Assembly (NCBI RefSeq): GCF_002272865.1
Contig: NZ_MLAP01000009.1
Coordinates: forward strand, 35,814-99,813
DNA from: Helicobacter sp. 12S02634-8
GTDB lineage: Bacteria; Campylobacterota; Campylobacteria; Campylobacterales; Helicobacteraceae
Length of the DNA stretch: 64,000 nt
Direction: 5' to 3'
Positions 17,897 to 28,588 of this stretch are shown here, piece after piece. The stretch's first letter is position 1. Each line of letters opens with the position of its first letter. The position numbers and the translations under genes are program-made. The notes below the pieces were generated by a model. That model had not been told where the DNA came from. It worked only from the letters and a program-made list of their open reading frames with translations, and did no database searches.

Positions 17897-20800
17897 TGCT
17901 AGCAAAAATCATTGAGTTTTCGCTGCGTCAGAGGATTATGGTGCTAATTTGTGCGGGGATTTTATTGTTTTTTGGCTCTTATAGTTTCATCACAATCCCT
18001 ATCGATGCTTTTCCAGATGTTTCTTCGACGCAAGTAAAAATCGTTTTAAAGCTCCCGGGGCTTTCTCCTGAAGAGATGGAAAATCGTGTTGTGCGTCCTT
18101 TAGAAATGGAGCTTTTGGGCTTGCAAGGGCAAAAATCCTTACGCAGCACCTCTAAATACGCTATTGCAGATATTACCATTGATTTTGATGATAAGGTTGA
18201 TATTTATTTGGCCCGCAATATGGTCAATGAAAAGCTTTCTATGGCGATGTCTGACTTGCCTGATGGGGTTGAGGGGGGGCTAGCTCCGATTGTAACGCCC
18301 CTCTCAGATATGTTTATGTTTACCATTGATGGGGATTTGCCTGAAGTGCAGAAGCGCCAATTGCTTGATTTTGTGATACGCCCTGCTTTGCGGACTATCA
18401 AAGGGGTTGCTGATGTGAATTCTTTAGGGGGGTATTCTCGTGCGATTGTTGTGATCCCTGATTTTAATGATATGGCAAGGCTTGGGATTTCTATCTCTGA
18501 TCTTGAAAACGCCCTCAAAGCCAATCTTAAAAATGATGGCGCAGGAATGGTGGATAGAGATGGAGAAACATTTTTAGTCAAGATACAGACAGCTATGATT
18601 GATGAAGAGGGGATAAAAAGTATCACAATCCCCACAAAAACGGGCTATATCCATATCGGGGATTTTGCTAATGTTGTATCCAACTACCGCACGCGCCTAG
18701 GTTTTGTGACTAAAGATGGTATCGGAGAAACCACAGAGGGGCTAGTCCTCTCACTCAAAGGGGCAAACTCCAAAGAAGTGATTGTCGATGTCAAAGACAA
18801 ACTCGCCCAGCTAGCACCCCTTTTGCCTCCAAATGTGCATATCAATACCTTTTATGACCGCTCAGAGCTCACTCAAAAAGCTGTCGATAATGTTTCTAAG
18901 ACACTCATAGAAGCCATCGTATTGATTGTGATTACATTATTTTTATTTTTGGGCGATTTGCGTGCGGCCATTGCTGTGAGTGTGATATTGCCTTTGTCGC
19001 TAGCTGTGGCGTTTATCTTGATGAAAGCCAATGGTATCAGTGCAAATCTCATGAGTTTGGGAGGATTGGCCATTGCGATTGGTATTTTGGTTGATTCAGC
19101 TGTGGTTGTTGTCGAAAATGCTTTTGAAAAGCTCAGCACCAACAAATCCACGACCAAGCTCCACGCCCTCTATCGCTCTTGTAAAGAGATCGCTGTATCT
19201 GTGGTGAGCGGGATTGTAATCATCATCATCTTTTTTGTCCCTATCCTTTCGCTTGAAGGGCTTGAGGGCAAGATGTTCCACCCTCTAGCAGCTAGCATTG
19301 TCTTTGCTCTACTTGGCTCTTTAGTGCTTTCTATCACGGTGATTCCTGTCGTGAGCTCGATTGTCTTAAAGGTCAGAGCGCACAAAGAAACTTTTTTGAC
19401 ACGATTTTTTTATCGTATCTATACTCCAATGCTTGCTTTTTCCCTCAAGCATTCTCGTGTGATGTTTATGGGCGCAGGGATATTTTTAGTCGCTAGCTTT
19501 TCGCTCTATCCATTTGTAGGCAAGGCATTTATGCCCACACTCGATGAGGGGGACTTGGTCTTAAATGTCGAAACCACGCCTGCAATCTCGCTTTCTCAGT
19601 CTAGGGACTTTATCCTCAAGGTCGAAAAAAAGATCCGTGAAAATGTCCCTGAAGTCAAAACTATCGTAGGGCGCACGGGCTCTGATGAGCTTGGTTTGGA
19701 CTTGAGCGGGCTCAATCAAACAGATATGTTTATATCCTTTAAGCCCAAAAAACAATGGCAAGTCAAAAATAAGCAAGAATTGCTCGATAAAATCTCTGCT
19801 GCCCTAGAGGATTTCAAGGGGATCAATTTCATATTCACCCAGCCCATTGATATGCGCGTTTCTGAAATGCTTACAGGCGTGCGGGGGGATTTGGCAATCA
19901 AGATTTTTGGCGATGATATTTCTCAGCTCAATACACTGAGTGCGCAAATCGCACAGCTACTCAAGGGGGTTGAGGGCTCAAGCGAAGTATTCACCACGCT
20001 CAATGAAGGTGTCAATTACCTCTATATCACGCCCGAACGCCACGCAATGGCAAATGTCGGTATCACAAGTGATGAATTTTCTAAATTCATGAAATCCTCT
20101 TTAGAGGGCTTGATTGTCGATTATGTCCCCAATGGCTTTGCTCGCGTGCCTGTGATGATCCGTCAAAATAGCGATATTGCTACAGATATTACCAAGCTCA
20201 AAAGCCTTGAAATGGCCTCTAGTCGCAGTGCAGCTGTGCCAATCACTTCAATCGCTCAAATCACTGAAGTGGATGGACCTGTGACAATTGTGCGGGAAAA
20301 TAGCCGTCGTATGAGTGTGGTTAGGAGCAATGTTGTTGATAGGGATTTGGGCGGGTTTGTTGATGAAATCAAATCCAAAATTGCTACACAAATCAAGCTC
20401 CCACCCAATTATTTCATCACCTATGGTGGGCAGTTCGAAAACCAGCAACGCGCCAATGCAAGGCTTGCTACGGTGATACCAATCAGCATTTTAGTGATAT
20501 TTTTCATTTTATTTTTTACTTTTAAAAGTATCCCTTTAGCGCTTTTGATTTTGCTCAATATCCCCTTTGCGATCACAGGAGGGCTGATTTCATTATTTTT
20601 ATCGGGCGAATATATTTCTGTGCCTGCGAGTGTGGGCTTTATTGCGTTGTTTGGTATCGCTGTGCTCAATGGCGTGGTGATGGTGGGGTATTTCAAAGAG
20701 CTACTCAAGCAAGGTAAGACAATCGAAGAAACCGTGTTTTTGGGAGCTAAGAGGCGTTTGCGTCCTGTGCTGATGACAGCTTTTATCGCAGGGCTTGGGC

Positions 20801-20952
20801 TTGTGCCGATGTTGCTTTCTTCGGGCGTGGGCTCTGAGGTTCAAAAACCCCTTGCAATCGTTGTTTTAGGAGGGTTGGTGACTTCAAGTGCTTTGACCTT
20901 GCTTTTATTGCCCCCAATGTTTTTAGCCCTGGCCAAAAAACTCAAACTCTAA
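17896..20952 (+). CDS. cznA: Heavy-metal RND efflux pump CznA
   Basis: Inner-membrane proton/metal antiporter of the CzcA/CusA (HME-RND) family, 1018 residues. N-terminal TM1, a porter loop beginning TIPIDAFPDVSSTQV, TM cluster 2-6 around residues 340-535 with the charged transmembrane motif GILVDSAVVVVENAF, a second periplasmic loop (FMPTLDEGDLVLNVETTP) and a final TM cluster from about residue 860. The family acidic residues in TM4 are present. H. pylori CznA exports Cd, Zn and Ni and supports urease control; the same role is inferred here. Confidence 0.93.
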   Translation: MLAKIIEFSLRQRIMVLICAGILLFFGSYSFITIPIDAFPDVSSTQVKIVLKLPGLSPEEMENRVVRPLEMELLGLQGQKSLRSTSKYAIADITIDFDDKVDIYLARNMVNEKLSMAMSDLPDGVEGGLAPIVTPLSDMFMFTIDGDLPEVQKRQLLDFVIRPALRTIKGVADVNSLGGYSRAIVVIPDFNDMARLGISISDLENALKANLKNDGAGMVDRDGETFLVKIQTAMIDEEGIKSITIPTKTGYIHIGDFANVVSNYRTRLGFVTKDGIGETTEGLVLSLKGANSKEVIVDVKDKLAQLAPLLPPNVHINTFYDRSELTQKAVDNVSKTLIEAIVLIVITLFLFLGDLRAAIAVSVILPLSLAVAFILMKANGISANLMSLGGLAIAIGILVDSAVVVVENAFEKLSTNKSTTKLHALYRSCKEIAVSVVSGIVIIIIFFVPILSLEGLEGKMFHPLAASIVFALLGSLVLSITVIPVVSSIVLKVRAHKETFLTRFFYRIYTPMLAFSLKHSRVMFMGAGIFLVASFSLYPFVGKAFMPTLDEGDLVLNVETTPAISLSQSRDFILKVEKKIRENVPEVKTIVGRTGSDELGLDLSGLNQTDMFISFKPKKQWQVKNKQELLDKISAALEDFKGINFIFTQPIDMRVSEMLTGVRGDLAIKIFGDDISQLNTLSAQIAQLLKGVEGSSEVFTTLNEGVNYLYITPERHAMANVGITSDEFSKFMKSSLEGLIVDYVPNGFARVPVMIRQNSDIATDITKLKSLEMASSRSAAVPITSIAQITEVDGPVTIVRENSRRMSVVRSNVVDRDLGGFVDEIKSKIATQIKLPPNYFITYGGQFENQQRANARLATVIPISILVIFFILFFTFKSIPLALLILLNIPFAITGGLISLFLSGEYISVPASVGFIALFGIAVLNGVVMVGYFKELLKQGKTIEETVFLGAKRRLRPVLMTAFIAGLGLVPMLLSSGVGSEVQKPLAIVVLGGLVTSSALTLLLLPPMFLALAKKLKL

Positions 20953-20962
20953 GGAGAAACAG

Positions 20963-21265
20963 ATGGTTTTGCTTGAGATTTATGCAGATGCCCAGCTCAA
21001 AGATGGGCTAGTGGATCGATTGCTTGAAGATGGTTTTGATGATTTTTATTATATAGAATGCCATCAATATGCGGCTACATCGCTACTTTTGAGCGAAAAA
21101 GAACAGGTAAGTGGGAGGAAAGAGTATGGTATTTTTAAGATTTTTGCCCCAGAAGCTACTGCTAGAACACTTGCACAAAAGATTTATACACATTTTGGGA
21201 CTGAGGGACTAAAGATTTTTATCCATCTCTCTATCAGCCCCATCACCCCCTCTTGTGCGCCATAA
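20963..21265 (+). CDS. DUF3240-type small protein linked to metal efflux
   Basis: A 100-residue cytoplasmic protein starting MVLLEIYADAQLKDGLVDRL, with an alternating strand/helix layout like the GlnB-related DUF3240/CopK-linked family often placed after CzcA-type pumps. Aromatic and His residues (FYYIECHQYAA) could matter for ligand binding. The ATG is preceded by AAGGAGAAACAG, so initiation is strong. It directly follows cznA and converges on icd with one base between the stops. H. pylori has an equivalent small gene after cznA. Function is unproven. Confidence 0.65.
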   Translation: MVLLEIYADAQLKDGLVDRLLEDGFDDFYYIECHQYAATSLLLSEKEQVSGRKEYGIFKIFAPEATARTLAQKIYTHFGTEGLKIFIHLSISPITPSCAP

Positions 21266-21266
21266 T

Positions 21267-22559
21267 TTACATATGTGCGATCATCACATCAGCAAATTCA
21301 GAGCATTTCACTTCCGTAGCCCCTTGCATCAATCGAGCAAAATCATAGGTGACTTTTTTGGATTCAATCGCCTTTTTCATCGCACTGACAACCAAATCTG
21401 CTGCTTGTGTCCAGCCCATATGTCGGAGCATCATTTCAGCTGAGAGGATCAAAGACCCAGGATTGACCTTATCAGCCCCAGCGTATTTGGGCGCTGTGCC
21501 GTGTGTGGCTTCAAACATCGCTACAGAGTCATTGAGATTTGCCCCTGGAGCAATCCCAATACCCCCTACCATCGCAGCAAGTGCATCAGAAATATAATCC
21601 CCATTGAGATTCATCGTAGCGATCACATCATATTCAGCAGGTCGGAGGAGGATTTGCTGCAAAAACGCATCTGCAATGACATCTTTGATGATGATTTCCT
21701 TGCCTGTTTTAGGGCTTTTGAGCTTGCACCAAGGCCCGTTATCAATCTCGCTAGCCCCAAACTCATTTTTAGCCAAGGCATATCCCCATTTCATGAACGC
21801 CCCCTCAGTGAATTTCATGATATTCCCTTTATGCACCAATGTCACAGAATCTCTGTCATTTTCTATGGCGTATTCTATGGCTTTTCTGACTAGGCGCTCT
21901 GTGCCCTCCTTGCTAGCAGGCTTGATACCGATACCACTGCTTTGTGGGAAACGGATTTTAGTCACTTTCATTTCTTTTTGTAGATATTCAATGAGCTTTT
22001 TAGCCTCTAAACTCCCTTGGGCAAACTCAATACCTGCATAAATATCTTCACTATTTTCACGGAAAATCACCATATCGACTTTTTGGGGTTCCTTCACAGG
22101 GCTAGGACTGCCATACCACCGCACAGGGCGCAAGCAGACATAAAGATCCATCATCTGGCGCAAAGCGACATTTAAAGAGCGGAATCCCTCGCCCACAGGC
22201 GTAGTCAATGGCCCTTTGATAGAAACTTTAAAATAATTGATCGCATCGACTGTATCGGGTAAAAGCCATTGCTCCATCGGTGAAAGCGAGCTTTCGTTCT
22301 TGAATTTGTTGTAACATTTCTCGCCCACATACACTTCATACCAAGCGATTTTTCGCTGATTGTTATAGGCTTTTTGCACGCTTGCATTGATGACTTTTTG
22401 CATGGCTGGAGTGATATCAACTCCAATACCATCGCCCTCAATATAAGGGATCACAGGGCAATCAGGGACTACTAGCTTACCATCTTTGCTGATTGTGATG
22501 GCCTCACCACTTTGTGGCAACGGGAGTAATCGGGGGTTATAACCGCTAAATTTTGACAT
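21267..22559 (-). CDS. icd: NADP-dependent isocitrate dehydrogenase
   Basis: TCA-cycle enzyme oxidising isocitrate to 2-oxoglutarate. Family blocks: [33 protein letters not shown], the active-site Ser region [60 protein letters not shown] and [13 protein letters not shown]. Length 430 residues by ATG 22559, which has AAGGAGAGAATT upstream; the frame opens at 22598. Divergent from gltA, sharing a 167-base regulatory gap. Confidence 0.97.
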   Translation of the reverse strand: MSKFSGYNPRLLPLPQSGEAITISKDGKLVVPDCPVIPYIEGDGIGVDITPAMQKVINASVQKAYNNQRKIAWYEVYVGEKCYNKFKNESSLSPMEQWLLPDTVDAINYFKVSIKGPLTTPVGEGFRSLNVALRQMMDLYVCLRPVRWYGSPSPVKEPQKVDMVIFRENSEDIYAGIEFAQGSLEAKKLIEYLQKEMKVTKIRFPQSSGIGIKPASKEGTERLVRKAIEYAIENDRDSVTLVHKGNIMKFTEGAFMKWGYALAKNEFGASEIDNGPWCKLKSPKTGKEIIIKDVIADAFLQQILLRPAEYDVIATMNLNGDYISDALAAMVGGIGIAPGANLNDSVAMFEATHGTAPKYAGADKVNPGSLILSAEMMLRHMGWTQAADLVVSAMKKAIESKKVTYDFARLMQGATEVKCSEFADVMIAHM

Positions 22560-22633
22560 AATTCTCTCCTTTGTAAAATAGATACTATAGTTTAGCACTA
22601 AAAAAATAAAAATGTAGGAAATCCAGAAAGTTG

Positions 22634-22664
22634 TTGACTTATTTTAAGAGTTTATGTGTAAAAT
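22634..22664 (+). promoter_or_regulatory. Candidate gltA promoter
   Basis: TTGACT at 22634-22639 and TAAAAT at 22659-22664, 19 bases apart, about 60 bases upstream of the gltA start. In the other direction a TATAGT-type -10 candidate for icd lies near 22583-22590. These are pattern matches only, within the icd-gltA divergent gap. Confidence 0.4.
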
Positions 22665-22726
22665 AGTCTTGGTGACCAAAAATGGTAGAAAATTTTTTTA
22701 ATCCTTTAATAGAAAGCGAGGCACAA

Positions 22727-24010
22727 ATGGCTACGGTAACTTTAATCAACAACGAAACCAATCAAAAGTTTGACTTCGATATCATCGAATGCACACGCGG
22801 CCCTAAGGCGGTCAATTTTTCTAAACTCTTTGAAACCACGGGGATTTTTTCTTATGACCCCGGATATGGCTCTACTGCGGGGTGTGAATCCACTATCAGT
22901 TATATTGATGGCAAAAAGGGCGAGCTGCTTTATAAAGGCCATAAAATAGAAGACTTGGTCAAAAAATATAAATTCAGTGATGTCTGCAAGCTTTTGATTA
23001 GCTCAGAATTGCCTAGCAACGAGCAAGAGTCTTTGGCTTTTGATTTAGAACTCAGACATCGGAGCTTTTTGCACGAGGGATTGATCAATCTTTTTTCTGC
23101 ACTCCCTGATGGTGCGCACCCAATGGCGACACTCTCTTCGGCTGTGTCTGTGCTCTCAACACTCTATTATGACCATAAAGATATGGAAGATGAAGATGAC
23201 TACCAGACAATGGCGCGCAGGATTATTGCTAAAATCCCTACAATGGTGGCTTTCTGCTATAGAAACGCTGTAGGTGCGCCCTTTATCTATCCTGATGTCA
23301 AGCGCTCTTATGTAGAAAACTTTCTTTATATGCTCCGTGCCTATCCCCATCAAAGACTCAAGCAAACCCTCAATGGAGAAGAAGAAATCACACCCCTAGA
23401 AGTCGAAGCCCTCGATAAGATATTTACCTTGCACGCTGATCACGGGCAAAATGCCTCCACAACCACGGTCAGAAATGTCGCCTCCACAGGCGTGCATCCT
23501 TATGCAGCGATTTCTGCGGGTATCTCTGCACTATGGGGGCCTGCACACGGTGGGGCTAATGAAAAAGTCCTCAAACAGCTCAATGAAATTGGTGATGTGA
23601 AAAATGTCGATAAATTTATCGAACGCGTTAAGGACAAAAATGACCCTTTTAGGTTGATGGGCTTTGGACATCGTGTGTATAAAAACTATGACCCACGCGC
23701 TCGAGTGCTCAAATCTCTCAAAGATGAACTCGATAAAAAGGGTATCAAAATGGATACGCATTTGAGTGAAATCGCCCAAAAAGTCGAAGAAGTCGCGTTG
23801 TCTGATGATTATTTTATCCAAAGGAATCTCTATCCCAATGTGGATTTTTATTCAGGTATTATCTTGAGTGCGCTCAAAATCCCTACACATCTTTTCACGC
23901 CTATTTTTGTCATCGGCAGAATGCCTGGTTGGTGTGCGCAGCTTTTAGAGCATATCAAAAACCCCCACGCTAGGATCACGCGCCCCCGCCAAGTCTATAT
24001 TGGCAAATAA
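22727..24010 (+). CDS. gltA: Citrate synthase
   Basis: Condenses oxaloacetate and acetyl-CoA. Family blocks include [29 protein letters not shown], the catalytic His region [51 protein letters not shown] and [10 protein letters not shown] with the catalytic Asp. ATG 22727 has GCGAGG upstream and gives 427 residues, matching H. pylori GltA; ATG 22682 would add 15 unlikely residues. Confidence 0.97.
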   Translation: MATVTLINNETNQKFDFDIIECTRGPKAVNFSKLFETTGIFSYDPGYGSTAGCESTISYIDGKKGELLYKGHKIEDLVKKYKFSDVCKLLISSELPSNEQESLAFDLELRHRSFLHEGLINLFSALPDGAHPMATLSSAVSVLSTLYYDHKDMEDEDDYQTMARRIIAKIPTMVAFCYRNAVGAPFIYPDVKRSYVENFLYMLRAYPHQRLKQTLNGEEEITPLEVEALDKIFTLHADHGQNASTTTVRNVASTGVHPYAAISAGISALWGPAHGGANEKVLKQLNEIGDVKNVDKFIERVKDKNDPFRLMGFGHRVYKNYDPRARVLKSLKDELDKKGIKMDTHLSEIAQKVEEVALSDDYFIQRNLYPNVDFYSGIILSALKIPTHLFTPIFVIGRMPGWCAQLLEHIKNPHARITRPRQVYIGK

Positions 24011-24331
24011 CCCTCTCGCACTTAGCTTATATCTAAGATTGTGTTTTTAGGGATTTTGGATACTTTAAAGAAGTATCCAGCAATTCTATTCAAGTCTATC
24101 AAAGTCAATGCACGCACACAATCAGCACATTTAGCACATTGCACGCACGCAATGAGTGCGTTGCAAATACATAACAAACATATCAATAATGGGATAATTC
24201 TTAATATTTCTTGAGAGTTTTTGTTAAAATTTTGCTTTTATCAAAGATATTTAAGTCTTTATAAACTAAAATTAGCTGATTTTTCTACGAGAACAATAAA
24301 ATCAACCAACAATAAAAAGGAGAACTGAGCT
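24011..24331. other. Noncoding gap between gltA and petA
   Basis: About 320 bases without a supported gene. A hairpin with perfect 9-base arms (TGGATACTT / AAGTATCCA, loop of 5) lies at 24057-24079 and may end or process the gltA transcript, though no T-run follows. Near 24110-24175 there is a cluster of short CACGCA/GCACAT-type repeats. The AT-rich stretch near 24215-24245 probably holds the petABC promoter. No tRNA-like fold was recognised. Confidence 0.5.
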
Positions 24332-24835
24332 ATGGCTGAGATCAAACGACGCGACTTTCTGGGTATGACACTCGGGGGGGTGACTGCTGTGGGGGCGGTG
24401 GCTTCCCTTGTGGCGATGAAAAAGACTTGGGATCCTCTACCTAGTGTCGTATCTGCGGGTTTTACAACGACAGATGTAGGGAATATGAAAGATGGTGAGT
24501 TTTCGACTGTCGAGTGGCGGGGCAAGCCTGTGTATATCATCAAGAAAAACAAAGGGGCTAGTTTCAACCCACAGAGGGATTTTAAAATCGGTGAAGATAT
24601 ATTCACAGTGGGGATTCAGATCTGCACACATCTAGGCTGTATCCCGATATTCCACCCTGAAGATAAAGAGTTTTTATGCCCTTGCCACGGGGGGAAATTC
24701 ACCCTTGATGGTATCAATATCCCTGGCACACCACCTCCCAGACCTTTTGACATACCTCCCTTTAAGCTTGAGGGGACAAAGATCGTTTTTGGGGAGAGTG
24801 GGGCTGAGTATGAAAAGATGATAGGCAAGGCATAA
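24332..24835 (+). CDS. petA: Rieske iron-sulfur subunit of cytochrome bc1 complex
   Basis: The [2Fe-2S] protein of ubiquinol/menaquinol:cytochrome c reductase. Both cluster-binding boxes are present, CTHLGC and CPCHGG, in a 167-residue protein. The N-terminus (IKRRDFLGMTLGG) is a Tat-type signal/anchor with a twin Arg. AAAAAGGAG precedes the ATG. It heads the petABC operon; petB starts 9 bases downstream. Confidence 0.97.
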   Translation: MAEIKRRDFLGMTLGGVTAVGAVASLVAMKKTWDPLPSVVSAGFTTTDVGNMKDGEFSTVEWRGKPVYIIKKNKGASFNPQRDFKIGEDIFTVGIQICTHLGCIPIFHPEDKEFLCPCHGGKFTLDGINIPGTPPPRPFDIPPFKLEGTKIVFGESGAEYEKMIGKA

Positions 24836-24844
24836 GGAGAAGCA

Positions 24845-26077
24845 ATGGCACAAATAAAACAAGCAAACGGATTGGTGGATTGGCTCGATCAAAGGTTGGG
24901 GATCAAGAAGCTCACAAAGGTTTTGATGACAGAATATTGGATCCCTAAGAATATCAATTTTCTATGGGCAATGGGCGTGGTTTTGACAGCCCTTTTTACG
25001 ATTTTAGTCGTTTCGGGGATTTTTTTATTGATGTATTATAAGCCCGATGCGAATATGGCTTTTGATAGCGTGAATCATACAATCATGCAAGAGGTTGCTT
25101 TTGGCTGGTTGTGGCGGCATATCCACGCTGTGGCTGCGAGTATGATTTTTGTGATTTTATATATCCATATGTTTGTGGCCATTTATTATGGTTCTTATAA
25201 ACACGGTCGGGAGATGATTTGGATTACAGGTATGCTGCTGTTTGTGGTGTTTTCTGCAGAGGCGTTCAGTGGGTATATGCTGCCTTGGGGGCAGATGAGC
25301 TATTGGGCTGCTACGGTGATCACTAATCTTTTTGGCGGGATACCTTTTATAGGGAATGATGTTGTTGAGTGGGTGCGGGGTAACTATGTAGTGGCCGATG
25401 CGACTTTGACAAGGTTTTTTATGCTGCATGTGTTTTTGCTCCCTGTGGTGATTATGATACTCATTGCTGTGCATTTTTATTCTCTACGAATCCCACATGT
25501 CAATAACCAATATGGCGAGGTGCTAGATTTTGAAGCTGAAGAGAAAAAATACATCGCAGGCAAGAAAAAAGAATCCAAAGTGATTCCATTTTGGCCCGTA
25601 TTTCTCTCTAAAGATATTTTTGTAATCTGTGCTTTTATGGTATTTTTCTTTTATTTGGTGTGCTATCACTATGATTTTGCGATGGATCCAGTCAATTTTG
25701 ACCCTGCTAATAGTATGAAAACACCTCCACATATCTATCCTGAGTGGTATTTTTTGTGGAGTTATGAGGTGCTCAGAGGATTTTTCTTCAGTGCAGAGTT
25801 GGGATTGGTGGCTTTTGGGATTGCACAAGTGATATTTTTCTTCTTGCCTTGGCTTGATAGAAGCCCTAAAATCGCTCCTGCACACAAGCGCCCTGCGTTT
25901 TTAGTATGGTTTTGGCTGATGGTGATCGATTTGATTGTTCTGACAATCTTTGGAAAGCTACCTCCTGAGGGGGCTAATATCTATGTAGGTTTTGTCGCTT
26001 CGATTGCATTTTTGATATTGTTTTTGGTCGCATTGCCCATCATCACGATTATTGAGAGAAAAAAGGGAGGTGAGTGA
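24845..26077 (+). CDS. petB: Cytochrome b subunit of cytochrome bc1 complex
   Basis: Membrane subunit with the two quinone sites and b hemes, 410 residues. Heme-ligand His pairs lie in FGWLWRHIHAVAASM and VFLLPVVIMILIAVHFYSLR; SGYMLPWGQMSYW is the conserved cd1 region and HIYPEWYFLW is the PEWY quinol-oxidation motif. About eight hydrophobic segments are visible. AAGGAGAAGCA precedes the ATG. Confidence 0.97.
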   Translation: MAQIKQANGLVDWLDQRLGIKKLTKVLMTEYWIPKNINFLWAMGVVLTALFTILVVSGIFLLMYYKPDANMAFDSVNHTIMQEVAFGWLWRHIHAVAASMIFVILYIHMFVAIYYGSYKHGREMIWITGMLLFVVFSAEAFSGYMLPWGQMSYWAATVITNLFGGIPFIGNDVVEWVRGNYVVADATLTRFFMLHVFLLPVVIMILIAVHFYSLRIPHVNNQYGEVLDFEAEEKKYIAGKKKESKVIPFWPVFLSKDIFVICAFMVFFFYLVCYHYDFAMDPVNFDPANSMKTPPHIYPEWYFLWSYEVLRGFFFSAELGLVAFGIAQVIFFFLPWLDRSPKIAPAHKRPAFLVWFWLMVIDLIVLTIFGKLPPEGANIYVGFVASIAFLILFLVALPIITIIERKKGGE

Positions 26078-26934
26078 TGAGAGAGTTTAAGATATTAATT
26101 CTTTTGATCGTAGTGATTGGTGTGATTTATTGGGGTGTGGAGCCTTTGGCGCATTCGATCATGCACCCTAAAGTTGCTCCTGCAGATTATAGTTTTAAAG
26201 ATTTAGAACAGATTGATTTGAGCCAAGGGGACGCACTCAAGGGCAAGAAGCTTGTAGCTGATAACTGTACAGCTTGCCATAGTATCAAATCCCAAGATAT
26301 AGCCGCCCCAATGGACGAGGCTTCAGCCGCGGCAGCTTATGGCGTTGTCCCACCGGATTTATCGCATGTAGGGGCAGTGTTTGATCATAATTTCTTAGCA
26401 AATTTTATCAAAGACCCCATCAAAGCGACCAAATTAGAGCATAAGTTTGGCGATGCAAATCCCTATCCAATGCCTGCGTATAATTGGATGAGTGATGAGG
26501 ATATTGCTAATATCGTGGCCTATCTTGTTTCGATCGCACCCAAAACGCTCACAGATAAAGAGGTCTTTGAGCAATCTTGTGAGCGCTGCCATAGTGTGGC
26601 TTATGACAAACTCACAGCACTCACACCCGATGCAGATTTGGAAAAATATCTAGGCACTAAAGCGCCCGATCTTTCTATGATGATACGCAGTAGAGGAGCA
26701 CATACTTTGAGTGTCTTTATCAATGATCCTCAAAAGCTGCTTCCAGGGACTCCAATGCCGCGTGTAGGGCTTGATGAAAAGGCTGAAAAGCAAGTCATTT
26801 CTTACTTAGAACAAGTCGGCGATAGCAAAAAGGCACAAAGAGATGCTTTGGGCTATAAAATCATGATATTCTTTGTTGTGATGGCTGTGCTAGCGTATGC
26901 TTGGAAGAGAAAAATCTGGAAAGATCTCCACTGA
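26077..26934 (+). CDS. petC: Di-heme cytochrome c subunit of bc1 complex
   Basis: A 285-residue c-type cytochrome, anchored at both ends: N-terminal segment ILILLIVVIGVIYWG and C-terminal IMIFFVVMAVLAYAW. Two CXXCH sites are present, CTACH near residue 65 and CERCH near residue 169, with Met ligands likely in NPYPMPAYNW and LPGTPMPRVG. This tandem-heme form replaces classical cytochrome c1 in Campylobacterota. ATG 26077 overlaps the petB stop by one base; GTG 26074 is an alternative. Confidence 0.95.
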   Translation: MREFKILILLIVVIGVIYWGVEPLAHSIMHPKVAPADYSFKDLEQIDLSQGDALKGKKLVADNCTACHSIKSQDIAAPMDEASAAAAYGVVPPDLSHVGAVFDHNFLANFIKDPIKATKLEHKFGDANPYPMPAYNWMSDEDIANIVAYLVSIAPKTLTDKEVFEQSCERCHSVAYDKLTALTPDADLEKYLGTKAPDLSMMIRSRGAHTLSVFINDPQKLLPGTPMPRVGLDEKAEKQVISYLEQVGDSKKAQRDALGYKIMIFFVVMAVLAYAWKRKIWKDLH

Positions 26935-26942
26935 CTCTAACG

Positions 26943-26960
26943 CCCCTCTTTTGGGAGGGG
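26943..26960. terminator. Hairpin between petC and thrC
   Basis: CCCCTC and GAGGGG form a 6-base-pair GC-rich stem with a 6-base loop, located 8 bases after the petC stop and about 45 bases before the thrC stop. It could terminate either convergent transcript. No T-run follows on either strand, so intrinsic termination is uncertain. Confidence 0.45.
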
Positions 26961-27003
26961 AAATTGAAACTTCAAGCACACGAAATGTGTGCTTACAAAC
27001 TAC

Positions 27004-28473
27004 TCATAAAATATCAGAAAGCCACTGCAAAATCACTGATTTGACTTCTGTTGGATCTACAATATCTTGATGGATAATTGGTTGTGCGAATAGCTTTTGT
27101 ATTGTTTGTGGAACGGGGATATTTTTTTCTTCACACAAATATTTGATAGCTTCTTTGTCGCTTAAATCTTTGTCAAAAAGGGCTTTTGTCATCGTGGGAG
27201 CAAACTTACTCCACTCAGCTGTTGAGCAAATGACTACCAAATCTTTAGGGGCTAGCTCTTGTGCAGCCTTGAGGGCTGTGGCTGTGTGGGGGTCTAGCAA
27301 ATAGCCATTTTCAAAAGACTCTTTGATACAAGCCAAACACGCACTATCACTGCAAGCTGTGGCTAAAAAATGTTCTTGGAGTTTTTGGAGCTCAGCAGGA
27401 GTGAGCTGATAGTAGTGCTTACTCTCAAGATTTTCCATCAATTTATGGGTGCGATTGGGACCAAAGAGGGCAAAAAGCAGCCTTTCGATATTGGAGCTTT
27501 TGAGTATATCCATCGCAGGGGAGGTGGTTTTGATGAGTTGCTTGGTGCGAATATCATAGATACCTGTCTGGAAAAACTCTGTTAAGATATTGTTTGCGTT
27601 AGAAGCGATGATGATTTTTTGGATCGGTAAGCCCATCATTTTAGCATAAAACGCCCCAAGCGCATTCCCAAAATTCCCACTTGGCACGACGATAGAGATT
27701 GCTTTGCCATAGGGGATTTTTTCACTTTCTAAAAGGCGAAAATACCCCCAAATGTGATAGATAATCTGAAATGCAATACGCCCAAAATTCACCGAATTGG
27801 CCGCTGAAAGGGAGATTTGCTTTGCTTTGAGAGTTTCTTTGAAAGAGGTGTCTTGGAGTAGGGATTTGAGGATATTTTGCGCTGTGTCAAAATCGCCTTT
27901 GATACCTAAAACCTTGAGATTTTTAGCGTTTTGTGTAGTCATTTGGAGGGCTTGGACATCGCTAGTGCCTCCTTGTGGATACAGACAGAGGACAAAAATA
28001 TTTTCTTGGTCAGCAAAGCTTTTGAGCGTGGCAGGCCCTGTATCTCCACTTGTGGCAGTGAGTATGAGGTATTTTTTGCCTTGTTGGTGGGCTAATTGAG
28101 AAAATACAGACCCAAAAGGCTGCAATGCCATATCTTTAAACGCTCGCGTAGGGCCGTGGTAGAGCTCTTGGGCATAAAGTTGGTTGTGGATTTTAACCAA
28201 TGGCGCAGGATTTTGCGGGTCATCAAAGCTTTTGTAGTGCTCTAGGGCTTTTTTGAGTATCTCTTTGTTGAGCTGTATGCCAAGTTGTGTGAAGATATTT
28301 TGCACAAGCTCGGGGTAAGATAGGGATTTGAGCGGCCCAAAATCAATGCATGGGATTTTTTCTAATGTATATAAGCCCCCAAAAGAAGCGCTGGGATCAA
28401 AAATAGCTTCTTCAAAATTTTTTTGCTGGGCGATTGTGTGGTCTGTGCCACGAGTCTGTGTGAAATTTCTCAT
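27004..28473 (-). CDS. thrC: Threonine synthase
   Basis: PLP enzyme converting O-phosphohomoserine to threonine. The PLP-Lys lies in LYHGPTRAFKDMALQPFG; TATSGDTGPATLKSF is the phosphate/substrate block, and VVPSGNFGNALGAFYAKMMG binds the PLP phosphate. Length 489 residues is normal for the long bacterial form. ATG 28473 has GAAGGCTTGGT upstream. It stands alone on the minus strand between petABC and an Old Yellow Enzyme gene. Confidence 0.96.
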   Translation of the reverse strand: MRNFTQTRGTDHTIAQQKNFEEAIFDPSASFGGLYTLEKIPCIDFGPLKSLSYPELVQNIFTQLGIQLNKEILKKALEHYKSFDDPQNPAPLVKIHNQLYAQELYHGPTRAFKDMALQPFGSVFSQLAHQQGKKYLILTATSGDTGPATLKSFADQENIFVLCLYPQGGTSDVQALQMTTQNAKNLKVLGIKGDFDTAQNILKSLLQDTSFKETLKAKQISLSAANSVNFGRIAFQIIYHIWGYFRLLESEKIPYGKAISIVVPSGNFGNALGAFYAKMMGLPIQKIIIASNANNILTEFFQTGIYDIRTKQLIKTTSPAMDILKSSNIERLLFALFGPNRTHKLMENLESKHYYQLTPAELQKLQEHFLATACSDSACLACIKESFENGYLLDPHTATALKAAQELAPKDLVVICSTAEWSKFAPTMTKALFDKDLSDKEAIKYLCEEKNIPVPQTIQKLFAQPIIHQDIVDPTEVKSVILQWLSDIL

Positions 28474-28588
28474 ACCAAGCCTTCGTATTTGGAATTTAGT
28501 GGATGCGTGATTTTAACAAAATATAAACCAAATGTAATGCAAATTGGAGTAAAGTGCGATCACTTCAAATATAGCTATGGGGTTAAAG

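Noticed and set aside
24110..24175. CACGCA/GCACAT repeats between gltA and petA as a possible CRISPR or origin element
   Set aside because: Units are short and irregular with no spacer periodicity; no DnaA-box array was recognised.
24371..24380. A run of seven Gs in petA and one in cznA as possible phase tracts
   Set aside because: Too short for high-rate slippage and located in housekeeping genes with intact frames.
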